Source of the DNA: an uncultured Clostridia bacterium
Lineage (GTDB): Bacteria; Bacillota; Clostridia; Oscillospirales; JAAYOS01
Direction of reading: 5' to 3'
Assembly: GCA_944386395.1 (NCBI GenBank)
Contig: CALXAZ010000121.1
Span: 1-14,805, forward strand
DNA: 14,805 bases
The position numbers and the translations under genes are program-made. The notes beneath the pieces are model-generated. The model was not told where the DNA came from, ran no database searches, and worked only from the letters and a program-made list of their open reading frames with translations. Below, piece after piece: positions 1 to 5,101 of the stretch; the stretch's first letter is position 1, and every line of letters begins with the position of its first letter.

Positions 1-35
1 TATCAGCTATTGCAGAAAAAGTCAAGCTTTTCCTC

Positions 36-55
36 AAAAAATCCGGACACTCCGG
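36..55 (-). terminator. Intrinsic terminator after rplA
   Basis: Read on the minus strand, CCGGA-GTG-TCCGG forms a 5-bp stem with a 3-nt loop (43-55), followed directly by A and a run of six T (36-41). It lies about 17 nt past the rplA stop. It would end, or attenuate, transcription between rplA and whatever follows; rplJ/rplL is usual in Firmicutes but lies outside the window. Confidence 0.65.
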
Positions 56-71
56 CATTACGCTTTCGCCT

Positions 72-764
72 TTACGCAAGACGCGCAGTATTAACCTTAA
101 TCCCAGGTCCCATCGTAGAAGCAACAACGCAGCTTCTCACATACTGCCCCTTTGCCGCTGCCGGTTTTGCCCTGATGATAGCAGTCATCAATGTCTCGAA
201 ATTCTCATTGAGCTTTTCTGGACCAAATGATACCTTGCCTATCGGGCAATGAATGATATTGGTCCTGTCCAGGCGGTACTCTATCTTACCTGCCTTCAGC
301 TCCTGCACTGCCTTTGCAACATCCTGTGTCACAGTGCCGGCTTTCGGGTTCGGCATAAGCCCCTTAGGACCAAGCACACGTCCCAAACGTCCCACCAGAC
401 CCATCATGTCCGGAGTGGCAACCACGACATCATAATCAAAGAAGTTTTCCTTCTGAATACGTTCTACCATATCCTCTGCGCCAACAAAATCAGCTCCCGC
501 GCTCTGGGCCTCATCAGCCTTGTCGCCCTTTGCGAATACGAGCACGCGCACAGACTTTCCTGTCCCATGCGGAAGCACAATGGCGCCACGCACCTGCTGG
601 TCAGCATGACGGCTATCAACGCCGAGCTTTACATGAAGCTCTACCGTCTCATCAAACTTTGCTTTTGCGGTTTTGGTTACCAGTTCAAAAGCCTCTACCG
701 ACTCATACTGTACCGATTTATCGATAAGCTTTGCGCTTTCGACATACTTCTTGCCTTTAAACAC
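72..764 (-). CDS. rplA: 50S ribosomal protein L1
   Basis: This is ribosomal protein L1, which builds the mobile L1 stalk of the large subunit near the E site and, in many bacteria, represses its own operon by binding mRNA. The product has 230 residues, the usual length. It begins MFKGKKYVESAKLIDKS and carries the family blocks FDETVELHVKLGVDSRHADQ, RGAIVLPHGTGK, and GRLGRVLGPKGLMPNPKAGT. The start is GTG (762-764); the ribosome binding site AGGAGG sits 10 nt upstream, and initiation here gives the normal N-terminus. It is the last gene of the rpmG-secE-nusG-rplK-rplA run, separated from rplK by 66 nt, and is followed by an intrinsic terminator. Nothing looks truncated. Confidence 0.97.
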   Translation of the reverse strand: MFKGKKYVESAKLIDKSVQYESVEAFELVTKTAKAKFDETVELHVKLGVDSRHADQQVRGAIVLPHGTGKSVRVLVFAKGDKADEAQSAGADFVGAEDMVERIQKENFFDYDVVVATPDMMGLVGRLGRVLGPKGLMPNPKAGTVTQDVAKAVQELKAGKIEYRLDRTNIIHCPIGKVSFGPEKLNENFETLMTAIIRAKPAAAKGQYVRSCVVASTMGPGIKVNTARLA

Positions 765-830
765 TGTTTATTATCCTCCTTTAGTGGTTAGTCGGAATTA
801 TCCTCCCACCTTGCCCTTCCGGGCAAACTC

Positions 831-1256
831 TTATTCCCCGATAAGGACGCCCATGCTGCGGGCAGTACCTTCGATCATCCTCATTGCCGACTCAATGCTT
901 GCAGCATTGAGGTCGGGCATCTTTGTCTCAGCAATCTTGCGTACATCCTCTTTGGAAATGGTTGCTACCTTTTCCTTGTTTGGCGTACCGGAACCGCTTT
1001 CGATCTTACATGCCTTTTTGGTAAGGACTGCTGCCGGGGGAGTCTTTGTGATAAAGGTAAATGAGCGGTCGGCATATACTGTAATAACAACGGGGATTAT
1101 AAGCCCTACGTCATTTTTTGTGCGCTCATTGAAATCCTTTGTAAACTGGACGATGTTGACACCGTGCTGACCAAGCGCCGGACCTACCGGGGGAGCCGGG
1201 GTGGCCTTGCCTGCCGGAATCTGCAATTTAATGTATCCTACTACTTTCTGAGCCAT
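831..1256 (-). CDS. rplK: 50S ribosomal protein L11
   Basis: Ribosomal protein L11 sits at the base of the GTPase-associated stalk, where it binds 23S rRNA and takes part in factor-dependent GTPase activity and the RelA response. The product has 141 residues, a typical length. The N-terminal domain shows GYIKLQIPAGKATPAPPVGP and ALGQHGVNIVQFTKDFNERT, the most conserved parts of the family. The C-terminal RNA-binding domain ends with AASIESAMRMIEGTARSMGV. The ATG start is preceded by AAGGAGGTCC at a spacing of 7 nt. A 110-nt structured spacer separates it from nusG, the place where L1-mediated control of the rplKA pair normally acts. Confidence 0.97.
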   Translation of the reverse strand: MAQKVVGYIKLQIPAGKATPAPPVGPALGQHGVNIVQFTKDFNERTKNDVGLIIPVVITVYADRSFTFITKTPPAAVLTKKACKIESGSGTPNKEKVATISKEDVRKIAETKMPDLNAASIESAMRMIEGTARSMGVLIGE

Positions 1257-1366
1257 TTATAATGGACCTCCTTGAAAAAATGTGGTGCGGCGTACCGCCC
1301 GGCGGCACGCTCCTTGGCGGAGAGACTCTCCTCCCACAAACAAAGGTCTTTGACCTGTTGTTTACC
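1257..1366 (-). promoter_or_regulatory. Structured nusG-rplK spacer, candidate L1 regulatory site
   Basis: Read on the minus strand, this spacer holds several foldable elements. AGGTC-AAA-GACCT (1344-1356) is followed by TTTGTTTG. The sequence GTGGGAGGA (1329-1337) comes next, then a possible small GGAGA/TCTCC stem. A strong 9-bp hairpin with one G-U pair and loop CGG lies at 1290-1310. GUGGGAG resembles the strand of 23S rRNA helix 76 that L1 binds, and control of rplK-rplA by L1 binding upstream of rplK is established in other bacteria. That this spacer is such a site is inference. I see no convincing promoter inside it. Confidence 0.45.
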
Positions 1367-1888
1367 TTATACTGCGGGTTCAACCTGATCAAGCTCAAGC
1401 TCAACCGGTGTATCCCGTCCAAACATGGACACTATAACCCGCACTTTATTTTTATCGGGTGCAATCTCCTCTACATTGCCTATAAACCCATCGAGCGGAC
1501 CATCGATAATTTTAACGCTGTCGCCCACGTTATAGAGGAGCTTCACCTCACGTTTTTCCACTCCGAGTGCCTCGACCTCTTCGTCTGTAAGCGCCACCGG
1601 CTTGGATCCCGGTCCTACAAAACCTGTCGCCCCACGGATGTTCCGCACGACATGCCAGCTTTCATCGGTCATTACCATCTTTACAAGCACATATCCCGGG
1701 AATATCTTGCGCTCAACCTCTCTCTCCTTGGAATCCTTGATCTCTATAACCTTCTCTGTGGGTACGTTTACTTCTTTGATAAGGTCGTGGAGCTTTCTGT
1801 TTTCTACCGTGGAGAGAATAGTTGCCGCCACCTTGCTCTCATATCCGGAGTAGGTGTGAACAACATACCATTTTGCTTCTTCAGCCAT
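1367..1888 (-). CDS. nusG: Transcription elongation/antitermination factor NusG
   Basis: NusG binds the RNA polymerase clamp with its N-terminal domain, affects pausing and termination, and links transcription to translation through its KOW domain. The product has 173 residues, typical length. The N-terminal NGN domain starts AEEAKWYVVHTYSGYESKV and includes KIFPGYVLVKMVMTDESWHV. The C-terminal KOW domain includes VGDSVKIIDGPLDGFIGNVE, followed by FGRDTPVELELDQVEPA. The ATG start is preceded by GAGGGG, 6 nt upstream. The gene begins 13 nt after the secE stop, so translational coupling and co-transcription are likely. Confidence 0.97.
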   Translation of the reverse strand: MAEEAKWYVVHTYSGYESKVAATILSTVENRKLHDLIKEVNVPTEKVIEIKDSKEREVERKIFPGYVLVKMVMTDESWHVVRNIRGATGFVGPGSKPVALTDEEVEALGVEKREVKLLYNVGDSVKIIDGPLDGFIGNVEEIAPDKNKVRVIVSMFGRDTPVELELDQVEPAV

Positions 1889-1901
1889 CTCTAGCCCCTC
1901 A

Positions 1902-2138
1902 CTAATTGACGAGGTTTATCAACAGAGATATCCCCTGCTGGGCAGCGAAGCTGAAAAGAGAAATTACTATTCCTACAAGCAGCACCGTTGCAATAACCAC
2001 ACCCGTGTTATTAACTACCTGCTTCCATGTCGGCCATACGACCTTTTTCAGCTCGGAACGCATCTCTCTGGCCCATTTCTGGCTACCCTTTGCCGCACGA
2101 ACAAAAAAGTTCGGCCTTTCGGACTTTGTTTCAGCCAT
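1902..2138 (-). CDS. secE: Preprotein translocase subunit SecE
   Basis: SecE is the essential clamp subunit of the SecYEG protein-conducting channel. The product has 78 residues, in the range of the short single-span form found in Firmicutes. A basic cytoplasmic segment (residues 1-35) leads into the conserved amphipathic region EMRSELKKVVWPTWKQV (25-41), with the WPTW signature, then one transmembrane helix at about 44-68. The start is ATG. Its Shine-Dalgarno sequence (TAGGAGG) includes the stop codon of the upstream rpmG gene, so the two are likely translationally coupled. Confidence 0.95.
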   Translation of the reverse strand: MAETKSERPNFFVRAAKGSQKWAREMRSELKKVVWPTWKQVVNNTGVVIATVLLVGIVISLFSFAAQQGISLLINLVN

Positions 2139-2147
2139 GATGACCTC

Positions 2148-2312
2148 CTACTTTGTTTCCCTGTGAGGGGTATGCTTCCTACAAAAACGGCAGTACTTGC
2201 TGATCTCAATGCGATCAGGATCGTTTTTCTTGTTTTTCTTTGTCTGGTAGTTGCGCTGCTTGCATTCTGTGCATGCGAGAACTATCTTAACTCTTGAACC
2301 TGCTGCGGCCAT
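2148..2312 (-). CDS. rpmG: 50S ribosomal protein L33
   Basis: This 54-residue protein begins MAAAGSRVKIVLACTECKQR and ends with CRFCRKHTPHRETK. It has the basic L33 fold, with KKNKKNDPDRIEISKY between two cysteine pairs (C14/C17 and C41/C44), the zinc-binding (C+) form of L33. The ATG lies at 2310-2312, preceded by AAGGAGGTG. The TAG stop (2148-2150) is embedded in the secE ribosome binding site. It is the first gene of the operon, 120 nt downstream of the predicted transcription start. The rpmG-secE-nusG order is common in Firmicutes. Confidence 0.95.
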   Translation of the reverse strand: MAAAGSRVKIVLACTECKQRNYQTKKNKKNDPDRIEISKYCRFCRKHTPHRETK

Positions 2313-2432
2313 TTTGACGGCACCTCCTTATTATTACCCATCTGGGCTTTTGCCTCCCTTACCACAGGCGCCTGTGCGCCTCGCCTCTGGCGCTATTTTT
2401 GCGCACAAAAAAATAACACCTGTTTAAAGGTG
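2313..2432 (-). promoter_or_regulatory. Structured 5' leader of the rpmG operon
   Basis: On the minus strand the predicted transcript begins almost inside a hairpin, CACCT-TTAAAC-AGGTG (2417-2432), followed by TTA and seven T (2407-2413), which resembles a very early terminator. Downstream, GTGCGC (2401-2406) can pair with GCGCAC (2374-2379), enclosing CGCC-AGA-GGCG (2382-2392). A perfect 14-bp palindrome, CACAGGCGCCTGTG (2363-2376), overlaps the second arm, so alternative pairings are possible. No known riboswitch is recognised. Confidence 0.4.
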
Positions 2433-2437
2433 CTTAT

Positions 2438-2467
2438 ACTATATCACATATAGCTCTCTCAGGTCAA
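2438..2467 (-). promoter_or_regulatory. Promoter of the rpmG-secE-nusG-rplK-rplA operon
   Basis: The minus strand shows -35 TTGACC (2462-2467) and -10 TATAGT (2438-2443) with an 18-nt spacer, a good match to the housekeeping sigma factor consensus. The start would fall near 2431, giving a leader of about 120 nt before rpmG. Confidence 0.65.
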
Positions 2468-2515
2468 TGTTTTTTTGAAATTTTTTCTGTTTTATAATAT
2501 ATTTCACACCGTTTA

Positions 2516-2526
2516 TATGATAAAAT
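2516..2526 (+). promoter_or_regulatory. Possible extended -10 element upstream of ruvX
   Basis: The sequence TATGATAAAAT contains a TGn-TAAAAT extended -10 (2518-2526), 43 nt before the ruvX start. No good -35 box is visible at the right distance, and the surrounding sequence is AT-rich, so this is a weak call. It would form a divergent pair with the rpmG operon promoter. Confidence 0.35.
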
Positions 2527-2568
2527 AGTCTAGCAAAGCAAGAAACTTTTTCAACTATGGAGGATACT

Positions 2569-2979
2569 ATGAAAATTATGGCAATAGACTATGGCGACAG
2601 CCGCACCGGCGTTGCCATATCCGATATAACCGGCAGCATTGTCGGTGAGACCCTCGTCATAAAGGCATATAACCAGGAAGCTGTGATATCCGCCCTGCTT
2701 CCTGTTATAAACTCCTCTGGTGTTGAACGGATAATTGTGGGTTATCCGAAAAACATGAACGGCTCCTTAGGTCCAAGAGCTGAGAAAAGCTCTTCCCTTG
2801 CCTCTGCGCTCCATGAGGCATGTGGGCTTGACATAATATTATGGGATGAACGCTTGACCACTGTAGATGCCCACAAAATACTCTCCGATGCAGGAAAAAG
2901 AGGAAAAAAGCGGAAAAACACCGTTGATGCTGTTGCCGCATCGCTCATCCTCGAGGGATATCTCGCAAGCCTTGGCTAA
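2569..2979 (+). CDS. ruvX: RuvX/YqgF, Holliday junction resolvase-like / pre-16S rRNA nuclease
   Basis: YqgF-family RNase H-fold nuclease, described as a putative Holliday junction resolvase and, in E. coli, as a factor for pre-16S rRNA 5' maturation. From this start the product has 136 residues, close to the family norm of about 138. Conserved blocks are IDYGDSRTGVAISD near the N-terminus (D7), DERLTTVDAH (E94) and KNTVDAVAASLILEGYL (D120), supplying the three acidic active-site positions. An in-frame ATG 12 nt upstream (2557) exists, but GGAGG (2559-2563) lies inside that extension and is correctly spaced for the ATG at 2569, which also gives the usual N-terminus. The stop overlaps that of convergent tcdA by three shared positions. 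In B. subtilis the homologue yrrK lies next to the DUF1292 gene yrzB; here both are close but on opposite strands. Confidence 0.93.
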   Translation: MKIMAIDYGDSRTGVAISDITGSIVGETLVIKAYNQEAVISALLPVINSSGVERIIVGYPKNMNGSLGPRAEKSSSLASALHEACGLDIILWDERLTTVDAHKILSDAGKRGKKRKNTVDAVAASLILEGYLASLG

Positions 2980-3683
2980 ACCCCCGCAATATCCCTTATC
3001 ACTTCCCCTGCAAGCATTAGCCCTGCCACTGGCGGGACCCAGCTCACGCTTCCCGGTACCGAGCGTCTCCCCGGGGGAGGGGCTTCAAACTGCTCTGGGC
3101 TCAATGCTTCCTCCGCACTGTAGAGCACCTTGTGATGATATATCCCTCGGCTTCTCAGCTCCCGGCGGACTACCCGCGCCAGCGGGCAGGTATCTGTCTT
3201 TGAAATGTCTGTTATCTCAAATCTTGACGGGTCGAGCTTATTGCCCGTGCCAAGTGCTGATATTATGCATATCTTTCTGCTTATCGCGGTCTCTATCAGG
3301 TCAAGCTTGCACGATACAAGATCTATCGCGTCAACTATATAGTCAAAGCTCCCAGAAAAGAAGCTTTCTCTGGTATCCGCTGTATACAACCTGTTTATAG
3401 GGTGTACGGCAATATCCGGGTCTATGTCGCGTATTCTCTCAGCCATCACCTCTGCCTTTGGACGCCCCACCGTAGAAGTAAGCGCCTCTATCTGGCGGTT
3501 TATGTTCGACACGGACACTTTGTCGCTGTCTACAAGTGTAAGCCTGCCTATTCCTCCCCTGGCCAGCGCTTCCGCTGCCCAGCTACCAACTCCTCCTATA
3601 CCGAACACTGCCACGTGGGCGCTGCGCAGGCGCTCCATGGCTCTCTCCCCTATCAGCATCCTCTCTCTTATGTATCTGTCCAA
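2976..3683 (-). CDS. tcdA: tRNA threonylcarbamoyladenosine dehydratase (ThiF/E1-like)
   Basis: This ThiF/MoeB/HesA-superfamily enzyme (TcdA; YgdL in E. coli, YrvM in B. subtilis) uses ATP to convert t6A at tRNA position 37 to its cyclic form. The nucleotide-binding loop GIGGVGS (residues 28-34) is followed by AAEALARGGIGRLTLVDSDK, NINRQ (60-64) and the family's C-terminal CPLARVVRRELRSRGI and GSVSWVPPVAGLMLAGEVI. The start chosen is TTG at 3681-3683: GGAGG is 7 nt upstream, and the result (235 residues, MDRYIRERMLIGERAMERL) matches known family N-termini. The frame is open further upstream to 3737, but that part runs into the terminator hairpin. No promoter is visible between that hairpin and the start, so read-through from the 6S RNA gene is possible. 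Confidence 0.92.
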   Translation of the reverse strand: MDRYIRERMLIGERAMERLRSAHVAVFGIGGVGSWAAEALARGGIGRLTLVDSDKVSVSNINRQIEALTSTVGRPKAEVMAERIRDIDPDIAVHPINRLYTADTRESFFSGSFDYIVDAIDLVSCKLDLIETAISRKICIISALGTGNKLDPSRFEITDISKTDTCPLARVVRRELRSRGIYHHKVLYSAEEALSPEQFEAPPPGRRSVPGSVSWVPPVAGLMLAGEVIRDIAGV

Positions 3684-3719
3684 TGCCACACCTCCAGCCT
3701 GCCAGGTCGAATTTCTTGC

Positions 3720-3752
3720 AAAACGGCACCCCGCCAATATGACGGGGTGCCG
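3720..3752 (-). terminator. Strong hairpin terminator between 6S RNA and tcdA
   Basis: A perfect 10-bp stem, CGGCACCCCG with CGGGGTGCCG (3724-3733/3743-3752), has a 9-nt loop. On the minus strand it is followed by TTTTGC, a short T run, so termination may be partial. On the plus strand the T run is weaker. Confidence 0.65.
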
Positions 3753-3795
3753 CCTATTCTTTTGTCAGCCCCGCTTTGGCCGTGAGGGTCATTTT

Positions 3796-3964
3796 AAAAA
3801 CCTGCACGACTGGCAGGTGGGTCCACTCTCCTCAGCATTACCGCTTCCAACTTCCAATCGGGCTGTACCCGACCGGGAGGCCTGCGAACAACATCGGAAG
3901 TCCGTGGTCCCTTTAAAGAAATGTGGGTTTAAAATAAACCCTTGCACGCACCAAGCAGGGAACC
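3796..3964 (-). ncRNA. ssrS: Probable 6S RNA
   Basis: This gene-free stretch upstream of tcdA has the features of a Firmicutes 6S RNA, the RNA that sequesters the housekeeping RNA polymerase. Reading minus, the transcript would start near 3964 (GGTTCCCTGC). A hairpin GGGTTTA-TTT-TAAACCC follows, then the long arm GGGACCAC...GTGGACCC (7 bp around one A-A mismatch). That arm encloses two facing, largely purine/pyrimidine-asymmetric strands and a terminal hairpin CGGTCGGG/CCCGATTG. The 3' end forms ACCTGC-CAGTCGT-GCAGGT followed by five T (3796-3800), and GCAGG can alternatively pair with the 5' CCTGC. Length near 170 nt fits. In B. subtilis the 6S-1 gene (bsrA) also lies beside the tcdA homologue yrvM, as I recall. 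The family call rests on my pattern recognition, not on a covariance search. Confidence 0.68.
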
Positions 3965-3970
3965 GATAAA

Positions 3971-3999
3971 ATTCTAATTTCCCTTGTTTCAATTGTATA
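3971..3999 (-). promoter_or_regulatory. Promoter of the 6S RNA gene
   Basis: The minus strand shows -35 TATACA (3994-3999) and -10 TAGAAT (3971-3976) separated by 17 nt, placing the start near 3964. The -35 is imperfect (four of six consensus positions). Confidence 0.5.
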
Positions 4000-4043
4000 T
4001 TACCACAAACGAAAAGAAATATCAACGCCTATTTTCAGGAAAT

Positions 4044-4346
4044 TTACGACAAAAGAGTGTCTCCGTCTCCCTCCTCGTCCATCTCCTCTATCCGGCGCAT
4101 AAACAGCTCGTATACATGATCAAGCTCGTTATCGTCATCAACAGTTGCAAGCCATTCCTCGCCGTTTTCATCCTCCTCAACCTTGAGAATGATAATATCT
4201 ATTTCCTCTGCATCCTCCGGCGTATCCGCAACCGTGAACGACATGTATACTTCCCCGTCATACTCGAGCGTGTCGAGATGCTCAAGCTCAAATTCGTTTC
4301 CCTCTTCATCGGTAATTGTAATAAAATCTCCGCCATATTCGCTCAT
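4044..4346 (-). CDS. DUF1292 family protein (YrzB-like)
   Basis: A small, very acidic protein of 100 residues that matches the DUF1292 family of Firmicutes, whose function is not established. The family pattern is visible in DFITITDEEGNEFELEHLDT, EYDGEVYMSFTVAD, EIDIIILKVEEDENGEEWLA and the end DNELDHVYELFMRRIEE. It has no signal peptide, membrane segment or cysteine and should be a cytosolic soluble protein. The ATG start follows AGGAGGG, 6 nt upstream. It has its own promoter just upstream. Homologues are often encoded next to ruvX; here the two genes are about 1.5 kb apart and on opposite strands, with tcdA and the 6S RNA gene between them. Confidence 0.9.
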   Translation of the reverse strand: MSEYGGDFITITDEEGNEFELEHLDTLEYDGEVYMSFTVADTPEDAEEIDIIILKVEEDENGEEWLATVDDDNELDHVYELFMRRIEEMDEEGDGDTLLS

Positions 4347-4378
4347 TTGACAACCCTCCTGTGCGGCTATATGCTACT

Positions 4379-4407
4379 ATAATATAGCTTTTTACCCTCC
4401 GGGTCAA
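4379..4407 (-). promoter_or_regulatory. Promoter of the DUF1292 gene
   Basis: The minus strand shows -35 TTGACC (4402-4407) and -10 TATTAT (4379-4384) with a 17-nt spacer, a strong housekeeping-type promoter. The -35 box contains the TGA stop codon of the upstream gene, so no terminator separates the two and the upstream transcript may continue into this one. Confidence 0.75.
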
Positions 4408-4760
4408 GAGCCGAAATCCTCTAAAAGGCGCGAAAGCTCGCTATCGTCTCTTACTTCTATGCCTTCACGCAACTTTTCTGCGTCCGCTACCCGCAGAGTA
4501 GCTACAAGGATATCGGTTGTCATATACGGTGTTGCTATGTCATCTGACATGTAAACAGTTATATATCCACTGTTTTCGCGCACAATATATTTATTCTCTC
4601 CAGATGTTGCGGAGATCTGCTCTGCCATCGTCTTCACTTCCTCAAGCCCTTGCATACTCTCCGGCTTCTCCGTTCCCAGTATCACACCGGCAAGGCATGT
4701 TACAAGCAGGATAAACACTCCGCACACTGCCACGGTCCTTATTTCTTTTGATAACTTCAT
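4404..4760 (-). CDS. Small membrane-anchored protein with BofC C-terminal-like domain
   Basis: The product has 118 residues from the ATG at 4758-4760, chosen because GGAGG lies 5 nt upstream. An in-frame ATG at 4853 would add 31 basic residues but has no well-spaced ribosome binding site. A short basic N-terminus is followed by one transmembrane helix (about 10-29), so the rest is probably extracytoplasmic. The C-terminal part, YIVRENSGYITVYMSDD (59-75) ending EGIEVRDDSELSRLLEDFG, resembles the BofC C-terminal domain found in many small uncharacterised clostridial membrane proteins. In those the pattern is a YxxKExxGxIxVF strand pair followed by LxxGIxVxxxxEL. BofC itself is a forespore inhibitor of SpoIVB in Bacillus, but nothing here shows that this protein has that job. 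The domain assignment is moderate; the membrane anchor is clear. Confidence 0.7.
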   Translation of the reverse strand: MKLSKEIRTVAVCGVFILLVTCLAGVILGTEKPESMQGLEEVKTMAEQISATSGENKYIVRENSGYITVYMSDDIATPYMTTDILVATLRVADAEKLREGIEVRDDSELSRLLEDFGS

Positions 4761-4930
4761 ATATCCTCCGCCCTTTCGTTGTCTTGCCGTTCTGGCAAAT
4801 TTATATCCTTTTTTGTTTAAAAGTTTCGTTTTGATTCTGTTCTTCCCGCTCATGCAGAATTTTATTCTCCTAGGAGAGGTATATTTTAAATATTTATTTA
4901 GAAATTTTTTATTTCTTTTTTAGTTGGACA

Positions 4931-4943
4931 TGTTATAATAACA
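4931..4943 (+). promoter_or_regulatory. Symmetric -10 region (possible divergent promoters)
   Basis: TGTTATAATAACA is a perfect dyad. On the plus strand it gives an extended -10 (TGt-TATAAT, 4931-4939) for the penicillin-binding protein; on the minus strand it gives TATTAT for the small membrane protein. Neither side has a good -35. The remaining 4854-5101 is AT-rich near 4860-4920 and then forms the leader of the penicillin-binding protein gene. Confidence 0.4.
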
Positions 4944-4990
4944 TTTGCCAAACAAATTGTAACAAGACGGCTTTGACATGAACCGGGCAG

Positions 4991-5020
4991 ACATAGCTTG
5001 GCTAGAAAGCTGTGTTTTAT
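4991..5020 (+). terminator. Hairpin with T-run in the leader of the class A PBP gene
   Basis: ACATAGCTT (4991-4999) pairs with AAGCTGTGT (5007-5015) through nine base pairs including one G-U, with a 7-nt loop, and TTTTAT overlaps and follows. The geometry is that of a modest intrinsic terminator or attenuator lying about 85 nt before the start codon. A smaller hairpin, TTCCA-CCGGAC-TGGAA, lies downstream near 5050-5066. No known riboswitch class is recognised. Confidence 0.35.
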
Positions 5021-5101
5021 CCTCTCTGTCTATATCGCCTCCATCCGCTTTTCCACCGGACTGGAAGGTTTTAACCCCTATGAAAGGAAAAGGTACTTAA
5101 A

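Noticed and set aside
3684..3737. Longer N-terminus for tcdA starting at 3737
   Set aside because: The extension runs through the terminator hairpin, lacks a site, and is absent from the family; TTG at 3683 has GGAGG at ideal spacing.
3789..4025. Open frame on the minus strand across the 6S RNA region
   Set aside because: The translation has no recognisable motif, no usable ribosome binding site, and the same bases form nested RNA stems with a terminator-like end.
4761..4853. 31-residue N-terminal extension of the BofC-C-like membrane protein
   Set aside because: The upstream ATG has its AGGAG 13 nt away, too far, and the extension is only a basic stretch; the internal ATG has an ideal site and gives a normal signal-anchor.
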